A stretch of DNA of 64,000 nucleotides. It comes from Streptomyces sp. DH41 (GTDB lineage Bacteria > Actinomycetota > Actinomycetes > Streptomycetales > Streptomycetaceae). The position numbers and the translations under genes are program-made. The stretch spans positions 240,074 through 304,073 of the forward strand of contig NZ_JARVKY010000008.1 in NCBI RefSeq assembly GCF_029813785.1, read 5' to 3'. The notes beneath the pieces were generated by a model that had not been told where the DNA came from, ran no database searches, and worked only from the letters and a program-made list of their open reading frames with translations. Positions 17,549 through 27,385 of this stretch are shown one piece after another (positions within the stretch are counted from its first letter, which is position 1; each line of letters starts with the position of its first letter).

Positions 17549-17973
17549 CGATGCCCTCGGACGCGTGCCGGTCATCGGCCGGGCAGCACCGCACGTCGAC
17601 GGATCTCGTGGTTCCACTGACGGCCGTGAGCGGTCCGGGTACCGGATGCCGACCACGGGGGCTCACCACCGTCACCATGTGCTCGACCTGTCGGTGAACG
17701 GGCTATGACCTGGCTCACGACGCGAACGAGCCACGGCCTGTCGGGCCCAGCACCATCGACCACCTCGGTTCTCGGGTGACCTCCTGCTTCCGGAGTGCCG
17801 GCCGCAGTTGACCGGGTGGTCACCGTTCCGCAGACGGGCAGCCCCGTTCTGCGCACCCGGGGGGGCAAACGGTGGCCACCCTCGCTCGACATCACCGACG
17901 GCATGATCACGCCCTGCGGTGAATTCAACAGCCCGGCCCTGGTCCCGGGCGTTCGGTGAAAGGGAAAGACACG

Positions 17974-20514
17974 GTGACGTACGAAGACTTCAATTCCGGC
18001 TGGAGTTACCGGAGGAGGGTGACGCCGTTCCAGGAACTGGGCGGCACGTCGGGCACGGACTGGACGCCCGTGACACTGCCGCACGACGCGCTGATCTCCA
18101 CCGAACGTCACGCGGAAGCCCCGCAGGGACACACCAACGGCTACTTCGACGGGGGCGCCTTCGAGTACCGCAAGGTGCTGACCGTGCCCGAGGAGTACCG
18201 GGGCATGCTCGTGTTCCTGGAGTTCGACGGCGTGTACCGCGATGCAGTCGTCTCCGTCAACGGGGCACTCGCCGGCCGCCACGCGAACGGCTACTCACGG
18301 TTCGTGGTCCGCGTCGATCCGCACCTGAGGTTCGGTGCCGACAACGAGCTGCTGGTGTCGTGCCGGACCCATCTGGACAGCCGCTGGTACGCCGGGTGCG
18401 GCATCCAGCGTGACGTGCGGCTCATCGTCAAGAACCCGGCGCACCTGGCCGTCGACGGCGTGCGCGTCACGACGCCCGATGTCGACGAGAAGACCGCGGT
18501 CGTCGAGATCGCGGCCCGAGTGCGGAACGCGGGACCGGTGACGTCCACGCTGCGCCTGACGGCGGTGGTGACCGACGGGGAAGGAGTGGAGACCGCGCAC
18601 GGCAGTGCCCCGGTCACGCTGCTGCCGGCGGACGAGGAGACGGCACGCCTGCGCCTGCTCGTGGACCGGCCCCGCCTGTGGAGCGCGCAGACCCCCAGCC
18701 GGTACTTCGCCCGCGTCCGGCTCAGTGACGGCGACCAGACGGTCGACGAGGTGACGATCCCGTTCGGTATCCGCACCATCCGCGTCGACGCCAGACGCGG
18801 CCTGCGCGTGAACGGCACCGAGGTCAAACTCCGCGGGGCATGCCTGCACGGGGACAACGGCCCGCTCGGCGCCGCGGCCATCGGGCGTGCGGAGGAGCGC
18901 AAGGTCGAACTGCTGAAGGCGGCCGGGTTCAACGCGATCCGCAGTTCCCACCACCCCGCGAGCAGTGCCCTGCTCGACGCGTGCGACCGGCTCGGCATGT
19001 ACGTGATGGACGAGTCCTTCGACATGTGGACCCAGGGCAAGAGCGACTTCGACTACTCCGCGGACTTCCCCGAGTGGTGGGAGCGTGACCTGGAGGCGAT
19101 GGTCGCCAAGGACTTCAATCATCCCAGCGTGATCTTCTACAGCATCGGCAACGAGATACCCGAGACAGGCAGCCCGGACGGCGGCCGGTGGAGCAGGAGA
19201 CTCGCGGAGAAGCTGCGCGCTCTCGACGGCACGCGTCTGGTGACCAACGGCATCAATGGCTTCGTGTCGGTACTGGACCTCGTCGTGGACGGAATGGCGA
19301 AACGGCGGGCGGAGGCTGCTGGTGCCGCCAGCGACGAGCAGTCCGCCGAGGGCGTCAACGGCATGATGAACGCCATCGGCGAGATGATGGGCCAGATCAC
19401 GGCCTCGCCCATGGTCAGCGAGCGCACGGAGGAGTCGTTCGCGGCCCTCGACGTCGCCGGTATGAACTACGGCGAGTCCCGGTACGCCCTCGACCACGAG
19501 CTCTTCCCCGACCGCGTCATCGTCGGTACCGAGACCTGGCCCACCGTCATCGACCGCAACTGGGACCTCGTCAAGAAGTATCCGCACGTCATCGGCGATT
19601 TCACCTGGACCGGGCTGGACTACCTCGGCGAGACCGGCATCGGGGTCGTCAAGTATCCCGATGCCGCCGACGGCACTCAGGGCTTCGCGACCCCCTACCC
19701 GGGGCTCACGGCCTACTGCGGCGACCTCGACCTCACCGGACACCGTCGGCCGGTGTCGTACTACAGGGAAATCGTGTTCGGCCTGCGCTCCGAGCCCTAC
19801 ATCGCCGTACGGCGCCCAGAGCGCCACGGGGCGATCGCCGTGGCCACCCCGTGGTCCTGGAGCGACTCCCTTTCCAGCTGGACCTGGCCCGGCTTCGAAG
19901 GAGCGCCCGTACACGTCGAGGTGTACGCCGACGCCGACGAGGTCGAACTCCTCCTCGACGACGAAGTCGTCGATCGCCGTCCCGTCGGCACCGAGCGCGC
20001 CTTCCAGGCAGACTTCGAGACGTTCTACCGCCCGGGCAAGCTGGTCGCGGTCGCCTACCGGAAGGGCATGGAGACCGGACGCACGTCACTGACGCCGGCC
20101 GATGACGCCCTGGAACTCACCCTCACCACCGACCGCCACGAACTGCTGGCCGGCACCGCCGAGATCGCCTTCGTCACGGTCGCCCTGACCGACGGCGCCG
20201 GCGTTGTCCACAACACCCGCGACCGAGAGGTGCGCGTGACGGTATCGGGCAGCGGCACGCTCCAGGGCCTCGGCAGTGGAGCCCCGGTCACCGAGGAGAC
20301 CTTCCACCACGGCTTCCGGCACACGTTCGACGGGCGCGCCCTCGCGGTCGTCCGTCCCACCGGCACCGGCACGATCACCCTCGAGGCGAAGGCGGAGGGA
20401 TGCGTCCCGGTCAGCCTCATACTGACCGTCACCTCGTCGGACCAGCTCCTGCCCGGCGTCACCGACAAGTCCGCCACGGCCACCGACGGTTCCGATGTCC
20501 CCATGCCGGCCTGA
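17974..20514 (+). CDS. Beta-galactosidase-type glycoside hydrolase, family GH2
   Basis: The frame opens at GTG 17956, but GTG 17974 (TYEDFNSGW) has an AAGGGAAAG ribosome site and is preferred (846 residues). The domain order is GH2: jelly-roll sugar-binding domain (WTPVTLPHDALIS near the N-terminus), Ig-like domain, then a TIM barrel from about 290 to 590 and two C-terminal beta domains. In numbering from 17956 the acid/base is Glu400 in YSIGNE and the likely nucleophile is Glu526 in VIVGTETWP. HNPSVI-like KDFNHPSVIFYSIGNEIPE is characteristic. There is no signal peptide, so it acts in the cytoplasm on imported oligosaccharides. GH2 also includes beta-glucuronidases and mannosidases, so the exact sugar is open. 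A strong terminator follows. Confidence 0.88.
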   Translation: MTYEDFNSGWSYRRRVTPFQELGGTSGTDWTPVTLPHDALISTERHAEAPQGHTNGYFDGGAFEYRKVLTVPEEYRGMLVFLEFDGVYRDAVVSVNGALAGRHANGYSRFVVRVDPHLRFGADNELLVSCRTHLDSRWYAGCGIQRDVRLIVKNPAHLAVDGVRVTTPDVDEKTAVVEIAARVRNAGPVTSTLRLTAVVTDGEGVETAHGSAPVTLLPADEETARLRLLVDRPRLWSAQTPSRYFARVRLSDGDQTVDEVTIPFGIRTIRVDARRGLRVNGTEVKLRGACLHGDNGPLGAAAIGRAEERKVELLKAAGFNAIRSSHHPASSALLDACDRLGMYVMDESFDMWTQGKSDFDYSADFPEWWERDLEAMVAKDFNHPSVIFYSIGNEIPETGSPDGGRWSRRLAEKLRALDGTRLVTNGINGFVSVLDLVVDGMAKRRAEAAGAASDEQSAEGVNGMMNAIGEMMGQITASPMVSERTEESFAALDVAGMNYGESRYALDHELFPDRVIVGTETWPTVIDRNWDLVKKYPHVIGDFTWTGLDYLGETGIGVVKYPDAADGTQGFATPYPGLTAYCGDLDLTGHRRPVSYYREIVFGLRSEPYIAVRRPERHGAIAVATPWSWSDSLSSWTWPGFEGAPVHVEVYADADEVELLLDDEVVDRRPVGTERAFQADFETFYRPGKLVAVAYRKGMETGRTSLTPADDALELTLTTDRHELLAGTAEIAFVTVALTDGAGVVHNTRDREVRVTVSGSGTLQGLGSGAPVTEETFHHGFRHTFDGRALAVVRPTGTGTITLEAKAEGCVPVSLILTVTSSDQLLPGVTDKSATATDGSDVPMPA

Positions 20515-20546
20515 CGGTCGCCCGTCTTCCCCGTCGCGAGCGGAGC

Positions 20547-20591
20547 GGCAGAGGGACGGCCACCGAGCCGCGGAACGGCCGTCCCTCTGCC
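20547..20591 (+). terminator. Terminator hairpin after the GH2 gene
   Basis: A perfect 15-bp stem (GGCAGAGGGACGGCC and its complement) with a 15-base loop lies 33 bases after the stop codon. It has no T-run, as is common in high-GC actinomycetes. Confidence 0.75.
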
Positions 20592-20796
20592 CCCCTCCAC
20601 GCCCCTGCGTAACCCGCCGGCCACGCAGGCAGCCCGCGCGGGTCTCCGCATGCCGTGGCCTTTCACCTGCGCTCCGCGCCGAGAGCGTCACCGAGCCCCG
20701 AGGCCGGTCGACGCCGCCGGCCGGTTCACGCACGGGGGCCGGGCGAGCCGTCCTCGACGGCACACTCTTCGGACCGTTCACGAAAGGACAAACAGT

Positions 20797-22020
20797 ATGA
20801 GCCGACTGCGTAACGACTTCCTGTGGGGGGCTGCGACCTCACCCCACCAGACGGAAGGCAACAACATCAACAGTGACTGGTGGGCCCGAGAACTGCTCGT
20901 ACCCGGCATGGAGCCTTCCGGTGACGCCGTCGACAGCTACCACCGCTACCGCGAGGACATGCGGCTGCTGGCGGACGCCGGTCTGAACGCCTACCGGTTC
21001 GGCATCGAGTGGGCGCGGATCGAACCGCGTCCGGGAGCATTCTCCCGAGCCGAGCTGGCCCACTACCGACGCATGATCGACACAGCCCTCGAACTCGGCC
21101 TGACGCCCGTGATCACCCTGCACCATTTCTCCAGCCCCCGGTGGTTCGCCGAGGAAGGCGGCTGGACGGGCGACCAGGCGGTCGAGCGCTTCGTCTCCTA
21201 TGTGGAGGTGGTCACCCGCATCCTGGACGGCGTCGAGTGGGTGGCCACCATCAACGAGCCGAACATGCTGGCCATGATGACCATGCTCCAGGACGCCATG
21301 CGGTCCGGTGACGTCACCGAGTGGAAGAGCCCCACGGTCGACGGCGAGGCCGAGCGGCAGCGCATCGCCGCGAACCTGCCGGTGCCGGAACCGAAGTACG
21401 GGCACCGCTTCGTCGCCGTGCACCACGCCGTGCGCGACATCGTGCGGGAACGGACCGGAGCGAAGGTCGGATGGACCATCGCCAACCAGGCGCTGACCGC
21501 GACCCCGGGCAACGAGGACAAGCTGCGGGAAGTCCGCTACGCCGCCGAGGATTTGTATCTGGAAGGGTCCGCCGGCGACGACTTCGTCGGAGTGCAGTCG
21601 TACTCCTCCCAGCAGGTCGACGCGAACGGCATCGTGCCCCACCCCGACCATCCCGACAACACGCTGACCGGCGCCGCCTACCGGCCGGACGCCCTCGACA
21701 TCGCCGTCCGCCACGCCTGGGAGAGCACCGGACTGCCGATCCTCGTGACCGAGAACGGCATCGCCACCGCCGACGACGAACGCCGCATCCAGTACACGCG
21801 GGAAGCCCTCAGCCACCTGATCCAGGCCGCCCAGGACGGCGTCGACGTGCGCGGCTACCTCCACTGGAGCGCACTGGACAACTACGAGTGGGGGCACTGG
21901 GAGCCGACCTTCGGGCTCATCGCCGTCGACCGCGAGACCTTCGAACGCCGGCCCAAGCCCAGTCTCGGCTGGCTCGGCACGGTCGCCCGCTCGGGCGGAG
22001 CCTCCCTGACGGCCGACTGA
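20797..22020 (+). CDS. Beta-glucosidase-type glycoside hydrolase, family GH1
   Basis: A 407-residue protein from ATG 20797, with GAAAGGA as ribosome site; the upstream open frame lacks similarity. It begins FLWGAATSPHQTEGNN, the usual GH1 N-terminus. The acid/base is Glu154 in TINEPN and the nucleophile Glu319 in VTENG, so both catalytic residues of a retaining beta-glycosidase are present. It lacks a signal peptide and would cleave imported beta-glycosides in the cytoplasm. It is shorter than many GH1 enzymes (about 450). Related N-terminal sequence survives as a fragment at 46055. Flanking hairpins at 20547 and 22099 suggest it is transcribed alone. Confidence 0.93.
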   Translation: MSRLRNDFLWGAATSPHQTEGNNINSDWWARELLVPGMEPSGDAVDSYHRYREDMRLLADAGLNAYRFGIEWARIEPRPGAFSRAELAHYRRMIDTALELGLTPVITLHHFSSPRWFAEEGGWTGDQAVERFVSYVEVVTRILDGVEWVATINEPNMLAMMTMLQDAMRSGDVTEWKSPTVDGEAERQRIAANLPVPEPKYGHRFVAVHHAVRDIVRERTGAKVGWTIANQALTATPGNEDKLREVRYAAEDLYLEGSAGDDFVGVQSYSSQQVDANGIVPHPDHPDNTLTGAAYRPDALDIAVRHAWESTGLPILVTENGIATADDERRIQYTREALSHLIQAAQDGVDVRGYLHWSALDNYEWGHWEPTFGLIAVDRETFERRPKPSLGWLGTVARSGGASLTAD

Positions 22021-22098
22021 GCGACGCCCTCACCGAGAACCTGTGAAGCACGACGGCACCAGAGTCCGACGGCTGGTGCCCCATGGCACCGCGCATCG

Positions 22099-22129
22099 CT
22101 GTCGTGCCAGGCCCTGCCTGGCACGACAG
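22099..22129 (+). terminator. Terminator hairpin after the GH1 gene
   Basis: CTGTCGTGCCAGG and its exact complement form a 13-bp stem around a 5-base loop, 79 bases after the GH1 stop. Confidence 0.8.
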
Positions 22130-22199
22130 CCGGTCAAACCCGAAACCCCCGGGCGAGCAGGCCCGGGCCAACGGTCACACTGTGCCGGAAAGGTAGACC

Positions 22200-23657
22200 G
22201 TGTCTTCCCCACGAACCACCCCGCGCACCGAATCCGGTGATTCCACGTTCTCCGCCAAACACGCCCTGGCCCTCGTCACCCTGCTGTGGACCGTCGCTCT
22301 CAACCCCATCACAGGGCTGCTCGCCGGCAACGCCCAGGCTGAAGTGGCCATTCACTTCCAGACGACGCACATCGCGTGGTTCACCCTGGGCTCCGCCCTG
22401 ATCGGCACCTTCATGACGCCCTTCGCGATGAAGGCCGCGGCCATGTACGGCAAGAAGCGCACGCTGATCGCCGTGACCTCTTTCGGTGTCCTCGGTGACG
22501 TCATAGCGGCCCTGGCGACCAACTACGAGATGCTCGTGGCCGGACGTGTCATGGCCGGTGTCTACGCCCCCTCGGCCTTCCTCGCCTATGCGCTCGCGCG
22601 AGACGTGTTCCCCAAGCGCCTGGTCAGCACAGCCAGCGGTGTGCTCGCCGCGAGCGCGGGCATCGTCGGCCTCGTCGGCCCGTTCCTCTCCGCCTGGCTC
22701 CTCGACACCAACGGTTTCCGCGCCGCTTTGTGGTTCATCACCGGCTCCGCCGCCGTCTGTCTGGTCCTTCAGATCATCTTCATCTCCGAGAGCCCGGTCC
22801 GCGAAAGAGAGACCCGAATGGACTGGATGGGCGGCCTGCTGCTGGGCGGCGGCCTCACCGCCATCGTCTACGCCATCGGCGAGGGTTCCCACTGGGGCTG
22901 GACCAGTGACAAGTCACTTCTGTGGATCGGAGGGGGGCTCGTGGCCGTCCTCGTGTTCGTCGCCTACGAGAGCCGGACGGCCCATCCCCTCGTGCCCCTC
23001 TCCCTGATCAAACGACGCCGGGTGTGGTCCGTGTTCCTGGCCACCTCGGTCGCAGCCGGCGCGACCTACGCGGTGGGCACCGCCATCATGCTGCTCACCC
23101 TCATGCCGCACATCCCGGGTACGTCCGACGGGCTGGGCTGGTCGGTCACCAAGAGCGCCGTGGTCAGCGCACCGCTCAGTGTTCTGGTGATCGTCGTGGC
23201 CGTCCTGACCGGCAAACTCGCCCGCCGGTTCGACACCCGTCTCCTCCTCGCACTCGGCGGTGCCCTCACCACGATCGGGTACGCGATCGGATCCCAGTGG
23301 CACCACAGCGAATGGCATTTCGTCCTGTGGGGCGTCTTTGTCGGCCCCGGCATGGGTCTGGTCGTCTCCATCGCGCCGATCATGGTGCTGCAGTCCGTCG
23401 ACCCGAAGGAGCAGGCACTCGCCAACGGCTCGCAGTCGCTGGTCCAAGGCGTGGTGCAGGTGGTCATCACCCAGCTCGTGTTCACGATGATGTCCCAAGA
23501 CGGCGTGATCGCCCACGGCACCCAGTTCTACCGTGACTCCGGCTTCACCAACGCCTTCCTCCTCGTGGCGGGGGCGTGTGCGATCGGTACCCTCCTGATA
23601 GCGACCATTCCGAAGGTGCGGCCTGTCGACGCGATCGACGCGGGGCAAGCCGCCTGA
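22200..23657 (+). CDS. MFS transporter (probable DHA2-type exporter)
   Basis: A 485-residue membrane protein from GTG 22200 (GGAAAGG ribosome site). Many hydrophobic helices are evident; the segment GVYAPSAFLAYALARDVFPKRLVSTASGVLAASAGIVGLVGPFLSAWL matches the motif-C region of drug:H+ antiporters (GPxxGG-like, here cited in part), and GKKRTLIAV follows the TM2-3 loop like motif A. The length and about 14 predicted helices fit the DHA2 group rather than sugar/H+ symporters. The substrate is unknown. The position after the GH1 gene could mean glycoside or aglycone export, but a strong terminator separates them. Confidence 0.85.
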   Translation: MSSPRTTPRTESGDSTFSAKHALALVTLLWTVALNPITGLLAGNAQAEVAIHFQTTHIAWFTLGSALIGTFMTPFAMKAAAMYGKKRTLIAVTSFGVLGDVIAALATNYEMLVAGRVMAGVYAPSAFLAYALARDVFPKRLVSTASGVLAASAGIVGLVGPFLSAWLLDTNGFRAALWFITGSAAVCLVLQIIFISESPVRERETRMDWMGGLLLGGGLTAIVYAIGEGSHWGWTSDKSLLWIGGGLVAVLVFVAYESRTAHPLVPLSLIKRRRVWSVFLATSVAAGATYAVGTAIMLLTLMPHIPGTSDGLGWSVTKSAVVSAPLSVLVIVVAVLTGKLARRFDTRLLLALGGALTTIGYAIGSQWHHSEWHFVLWGVFVGPGMGLVVSIAPIMVLQSVDPKEQALANGSQSLVQGVVQVVITQLVFTMMSQDGVIAHGTQFYRDSGFTNAFLLVAGACAIGTLLIATIPKVRPVDAIDAGQAA

Positions 23658-23691
23658 CCCCCTGCTGATCAGCCCACAGGGTTGCTCCCGT

Positions 23692-23722
23692 GGCCGTGGG
23701 AGAGCCCATGCCCCCCACGGCC
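23692..23722 (+). terminator. Terminator hairpin after the MFS gene
   Basis: GGCCGTGGG and CCCACGGCC form a 9-bp stem with a 13-base loop, 35 bases after the transporter stop. A further short hairpin (CCCTGC/GCAGGG) follows. Confidence 0.65.
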
Positions 23723-24254
23723 CTGCCTTCGTGCAGGGAGTGGCACTGGCCGGGTGGGCCCACGGGCTCACGTCGGCTCGGTGGCCGAGGTGGCTCCGCC
23801 TACACGACGAAGGCCAGCGGGATGCGAAGCACCACGACACACTGCGATGGCCGTCGGCACCTCCACGACACCCATCCGACGGGTTCGTTTTCGACGACAT
23901 CCCGCCGGCATACGAACCGGCTCGCCCGCGCGGCCGCCGGTTCCCGTGCCGGCTGCCGGTCGGGCAGGGCCTCGATCTCGCCGCGATCCTGACGATACAA
24001 CGCCACCTCATACTCAGGGAGTTGCTGAGGAGGCCTGTAGCGGGACGGCGCTGCCCCCGGGTCCCCGCTGAGTGACACCCGGGCTGCAAGCACCCGTGCG
24101 ACATCCGGCAGGGGGGCCGCCCTCTCGCCCTTGGCCACCTGGTTCACGCAGTGGGGTCCAACCGCATGACCGGGTGTCGGGCTGCAGGGAGGAACGACGC
24201 CCGGGTCGGGGGCTCTCGCCCGCCCCGGGACGGAACGAGCAGTTCTCATGGGTG
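23723..24254. other. Gap without a recognisable gene
   Basis: About 530 bases between the MFS terminator and the sulfatase remnant. Open frames exist on both strands but none resembles a known family. Because the sulfatase remnant ends here in the reading direction, part of it may be the decayed 3' half of that gene. Confidence 0.4.
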
Positions 24255-24680
24255 GTCAGCGATCACGGCAGAGCGAAGAACGGGGGCTCCGGTCCAGGGC
24301 GACGCCGCCGGTCACCGGGGGTGTCGTGGTAGCCGGTCCGGGTCATGTCGGTGTTGTGGTCCGGGTTGCGCTTCGGCAGTCCCTGCTCCGTGCACCAGTA
24401 ACCCGCTTGGCGAAGCTGGAGGGCGAACCGCTGCCGAAACTGGGCACCGACGCGACGGCACGCCTCTGGTGGCCGGGGCCCAGGGCCGCCTCGTACCCGC
24501 TGGTGAGGATTGCCGGCTTGCTGGGCGCACAGGCCGGGGGGATCGAGAAGCGGTTCCCGTAACGCACGCCCTCGCGGGCCAGCTGGCCCAGGGTGGGAGT
24601 ACGGGCCAGGCGGCTTCCGTAGGCGCCGAGGAAATCGGCACTGTTGTCCTCACTCCTGGACCCGACGATGTCCGCCTGCG
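24255..24680 (-). pseudogene. Sulfatase remnant (N-terminal third)
   Basis: The minus strand reads EDNSADFLGAYGSRLARTP, then LAREGVRYGNRFSIPPACAPSK, which is the start of a type I sulfatase including the CxPxR active-site motif (here CAPSK, with Arg replaced by Lys). Near 24430 the frame changes and continues as LRQAGYWCTEQGLPKRNPDH, the conserved region that follows in this family, then EPPFFALP. There is no credible start upstream and the remaining two thirds, with the metal ligands, are absent. It is not a copy of the intact sulfatase at 50549, whose motif is CMPAR and whose flanking sequence differs. Confidence 0.75.
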
Positions 24681-24874
24681 GCGCGGTGCGGAGCCGTCGG
24701 GACGGCGGCCGCGGCTTCCGTTGCCGGCAACCGGCTCGCGAGGACGGCGGCCACCGCCCCGCCGAGGGCGGTCCTTCATGTAGCCCGCGCATGAGGGCCG
24801 GCTGTCGTGCGCCTCCCTGGGCCCAGCGACGGGCTGGGCATGGCCAGCTAATACACCGCGGGTGGCACAGCGGC

Positions 24875-25798
24875 TCAGCTGCCCGGGAACTGGTGCTTCA
24901 GGAACGCGCCGGACCAGGACATCAGGTCGGTCGGCACGTAGTAGTCCTTCTCGTCGTTGATCGGGTCCCAGTTCGCCGCGACGTCCTCGACGGTGGCCAG
25001 ACCGTCCTGGTGGACGTACCCCTCGGTGGAGGCGAGGAAGAGGTGCGCGAAACGGTCGGCTCCGGCCGTGAACACCTCCCCGCTCACGGGACAGCTCTCG
25101 TGAGCGAGGTACGCCGCCATCGGGGCGACCGCCGCCGCCGGCATGTGCAGCATCCCCTCGACGGGCTCGGCGTCGTCGGCGTCGGGGCCGCCGCCCATCC
25201 GGGTCATCGCGGCCGGCGCGATCAGGTTGACCTTGATGTTGTGCGGCTCACCGGCCAGCTTCGCGCTGCGTGCCATGCCGATCGTTCCCGCCTTGGCGGC
25301 CGCGTACGACAGGTTGTTGTCCAGATCGAACATGCCGCTGGAGGTGGTCAGTACGATCCGGCCGTACCGCTGCTCGACGAAGTGCGGCCAAGCCGCACGC
25401 ATCGTGTTGAACGAGCCGAGGAGGTGGACGGCGAGATGACGTTCCAGGTTCTCCGCGTCGATCTCGGGCAGGCCGGCGTACCGGATGATCCCGGCGTTGT
25501 TGACCAGGACGTCGACGCGGCCGAACTGTTCGAGGGCGGTACCGATGATCGCCTCGCCGCCCGCCGGGGTGGACACGTCATGAGTGTCGGCGCAGGCCGT
25601 GCCGCCGAGGGCCATGATCTCGTCGACGACCTTCTGCGCGGGCCCGACGTCGGCGCCCTCACCCTCCATGGATCCGCCCAGGTCGTTGACGACAACCTTC
25701 GCCCCGCGTTCCGCCAGGAGGCGGGCGTGGGCCCGGCCGATCCCCCGGCCCGCACCGGTGACGACCGCAACGCGGCCTTCGAAGCTGAACTCACTCAT
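24875..25798 (-). CDS. Short-chain dehydrogenase/reductase (hydroxyacyl-CoA-dehydrogenase-like)
   Basis: A 307-residue SDR. TGAGRGIG (14-21) binds the nucleotide, NNAG (100-103) stabilises the sheet, and Tyr165/Lys169 in SYAAAK are catalytic. VVVNDLGGSMEGEGAD is characteristic of the subgroup related to the (3R)-hydroxyacyl-CoA dehydrogenase domain of peroxisomal MFE-2, and the C-terminal extension beyond 250 residues supports that. It is the last gene of a six-gene minus-strand operon with the P450 (104 bases upstream) and its redox partners. It may oxidise a hydroxylated intermediate or a hydroxyacyl-CoA formed later in the pathway. Confidence 0.87.
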   Translation of the reverse strand: MSEFSFEGRVAVVTGAGRGIGRAHARLLAERGAKVVVNDLGGSMEGEGADVGPAQKVVDEIMALGGTACADTHDVSTPAGGEAIIGTALEQFGRVDVLVNNAGIIRYAGLPEIDAENLERHLAVHLLGSFNTMRAAWPHFVEQRYGRIVLTTSSGMFDLDNNLSYAAAKAGTIGMARSAKLAGEPHNIKVNLIAPAAMTRMGGGPDADDAEPVEGMLHMPAAAVAPMAAYLAHESCPVSGEVFTAGADRFAHLFLASTEGYVHQDGLATVEDVAANWDPINDEKDYYVPTDLMSWSGAFLKHQFPGS

Positions 25799-25901
25799 TC
25801 CTGACTCCTGTTGTACTGCGGACGCGAGTTTCGGGAGCCGGTCCCGCTCGGTGCGAACGGGACCGGCGAGGCGCCCCGTCAGGTGGCACCCGTATGTCGC
25901 A

Positions 25902-27140
25902 CTACCAGGTCACCGGCAGCTTCTTGACGGCGAAAGCGAGCGCGTCGGCGGGACGGAACTCGAGTTCGTCGCGGTCGACGGCGAGACGGAGCGTCGGGAT
26001 GCGTCGGTAGAGCGTGCCGTAGACGACCTCCAGCTCGATACGGGCGAGCTGCTGGCCCAGGCACTGGTGAATGCCCCAACCGAAGGCGTGGTGGTGGGTC
26101 GCCTTACGAGTGAGGTCCAGCTTCTCCGGCTCGGGAAAGGCCTCGGGGTCCCAGTTGCCGGCGGGGAGCGGGACGACGATGCCGTCGCCGGCCTTGATCT
26201 GCACACCCTCGAACTCGAAGTCTTCGGCCGCAATGCGCCGCTGCCCGAACGTCGCGACCGTCAGATACCGCAGGAGCTCCTCGACGGCGCCGGCGGCGTC
26301 CTTGGTGTTCTCGATCGCGCGCAGCCGCGACAACTGGTCGGGGTTCTCCAGCAACAGCGCGGTGCCCAGCGTGATCATGGTGGCACTGGTCTCGTGACCG
26401 GCGATCAGGAGGATCATGGAGAGCATGGTGGCCTCGGGCAGGGTGAGGTCACCCTCCTTGACCCGCGCGGCGAAGTCCGAGAGCACGTCCTCGGCGGGCT
26501 CCTCCATCTTCTTCTGCAGCAGGGCGGCCAGGTAGCCGCCGAGCGACTGGTTCGCCCCCTTCTGCTGGTCGGCCGACTTGTCACCACTGGTGGCGAGGGA
26601 TGCGTGCTCCTGGAAGAAGTCGTGGTCCTCGTACGGCACCCCGAGCAGCGCGCAGATCATCAGCGAGGGCAGCGGAAGCGACAGGGCGGTCACCAGGTCC
26701 ACCGGCTTCGGGCCCGCCAGCATCTGGTCGATGAGCTCGTCGGTGAACTGCTGGATCTGCGGCCGCAGTGCCTCCATCCGGGGGCGCGTGAAGGGGCGTG
26801 TCATCATGCGGCGGATCCGTGTGTGGTCCGCCCCGTCCGCGTTGAAAATCGTCAGCGGGTGGTGGTGGGCCGTCTCGGCCATGGACCGGTTCGGGTACGG
26901 GAACCCCGGCAGCTTGTCGTTCGAGCTCACCCGCGGGTCGGACAGGATCGCGCGCTGCGCGGCATGGCCGGTGACGAGCCACGGGGTACTGCCGTCCCAG
27001 ATGCGCGCCCTGGAGACGGGAGCCTTGTCGTTCAGGGCGCGGAGCCCGGGTGGTGGGGCAAAGGGGCACTTGGGGTCCCGGTCGTCCTGATAGAAGTAGA
27101 GCTGCTCGTCGGGGTCGGTCCGGGTGTGGGTGTCCGCCAT
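25902..27140 (-). CDS. Cytochrome P450 monooxygenase
   Basis: A 412-residue soluble P450 of bacterial class I type. AGHETS (247-252) is the oxygen-activating I-helix motif with the acid-alcohol pair, ExxR is Glu288-Leu-Leu-Arg291, and the haem loop FGWGIHQCLG supplies the axial ligand Cys360. The ribosome site GGAGGA lies eight bases before ATG 27140. A ferredoxin gene starts the adjacent upstream position (34 bases) and a ferredoxin reductase lies before that, so the complete electron-transfer chain is encoded together. The family assignment cannot be given without comparison. The context (SDRs and a Baeyer-Villiger monooxygenase) suggests hydroxylation of a terpene- or steroid-like hydrocarbon for breakdown. 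Confidence 0.95.
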   Translation of the reverse strand: MADTHTRTDPDEQLYFYQDDRDPKCPFAPPPGLRALNDKAPVSRARIWDGSTPWLVTGHAAQRAILSDPRVSSNDKLPGFPYPNRSMAETAHHHPLTIFNADGADHTRIRRMMTRPFTRPRMEALRPQIQQFTDELIDQMLAGPKPVDLVTALSLPLPSLMICALLGVPYEDHDFFQEHASLATSGDKSADQQKGANQSLGGYLAALLQKKMEEPAEDVLSDFAARVKEGDLTLPEATMLSMILLIAGHETSATMITLGTALLLENPDQLSRLRAIENTKDAAGAVEELLRYLTVATFGQRRIAAEDFEFEGVQIKAGDGIVVPLPAGNWDPEAFPEPEKLDLTRKATHHHAFGWGIHQCLGQQLARIELEVVYGTLYRRIPTLRLAVDRDELEFRPADALAFAVKKLPVTW

Positions 27141-27173
27141 GGGTCTTCCTCCAGCGGTGAGGGTCTGATGGGT

Positions 27174-27368
27174 CTATTCCTCGATGCGGATCGCCAGCGC
27201 GGGGCAGACCGCGGCGGCGGTGCGCACGTCATCGGCCAACTCCGCCGGGGGGTGCTCGTCGAGCAGGACGACGATGCCGTCCTCCTCGCGTTGGTCGAAC
27301 ACGTCCATGGCGGCGGACACGCACTGCCCGGCGGCCACACACTTCTCCTCGTCGACGACGACCTTCAT
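27174..27368 (-). CDS. [3Fe-4S] ferredoxin
   Basis: A 64-residue acidic protein (MKVVVDEEKCVAAGQCVSAA). Cys10, Cys16 and Cys55 (VCPALA) in a C-x5-C...C-P arrangement mark a single [3Fe-4S] cluster, as in P450-linked actinomycete ferredoxins. Ala13, at the place of the fourth cysteine of a [4Fe-4S] protein, supports the three-iron type. It carries electrons from the reductase encoded 17 bases upstream to the P450 encoded downstream. The start at ATG 27368 is the only one giving a normal length. Confidence 0.93.
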   Translation of the reverse strand: MKVVVDEEKCVAAGQCVSAAMDVFDQREEDGIVVLLDEHPPAELADDVRTAAAVCPALAIRIEE

Positions 27369-27385
27369 CGGTTGCTCCTGGTGCT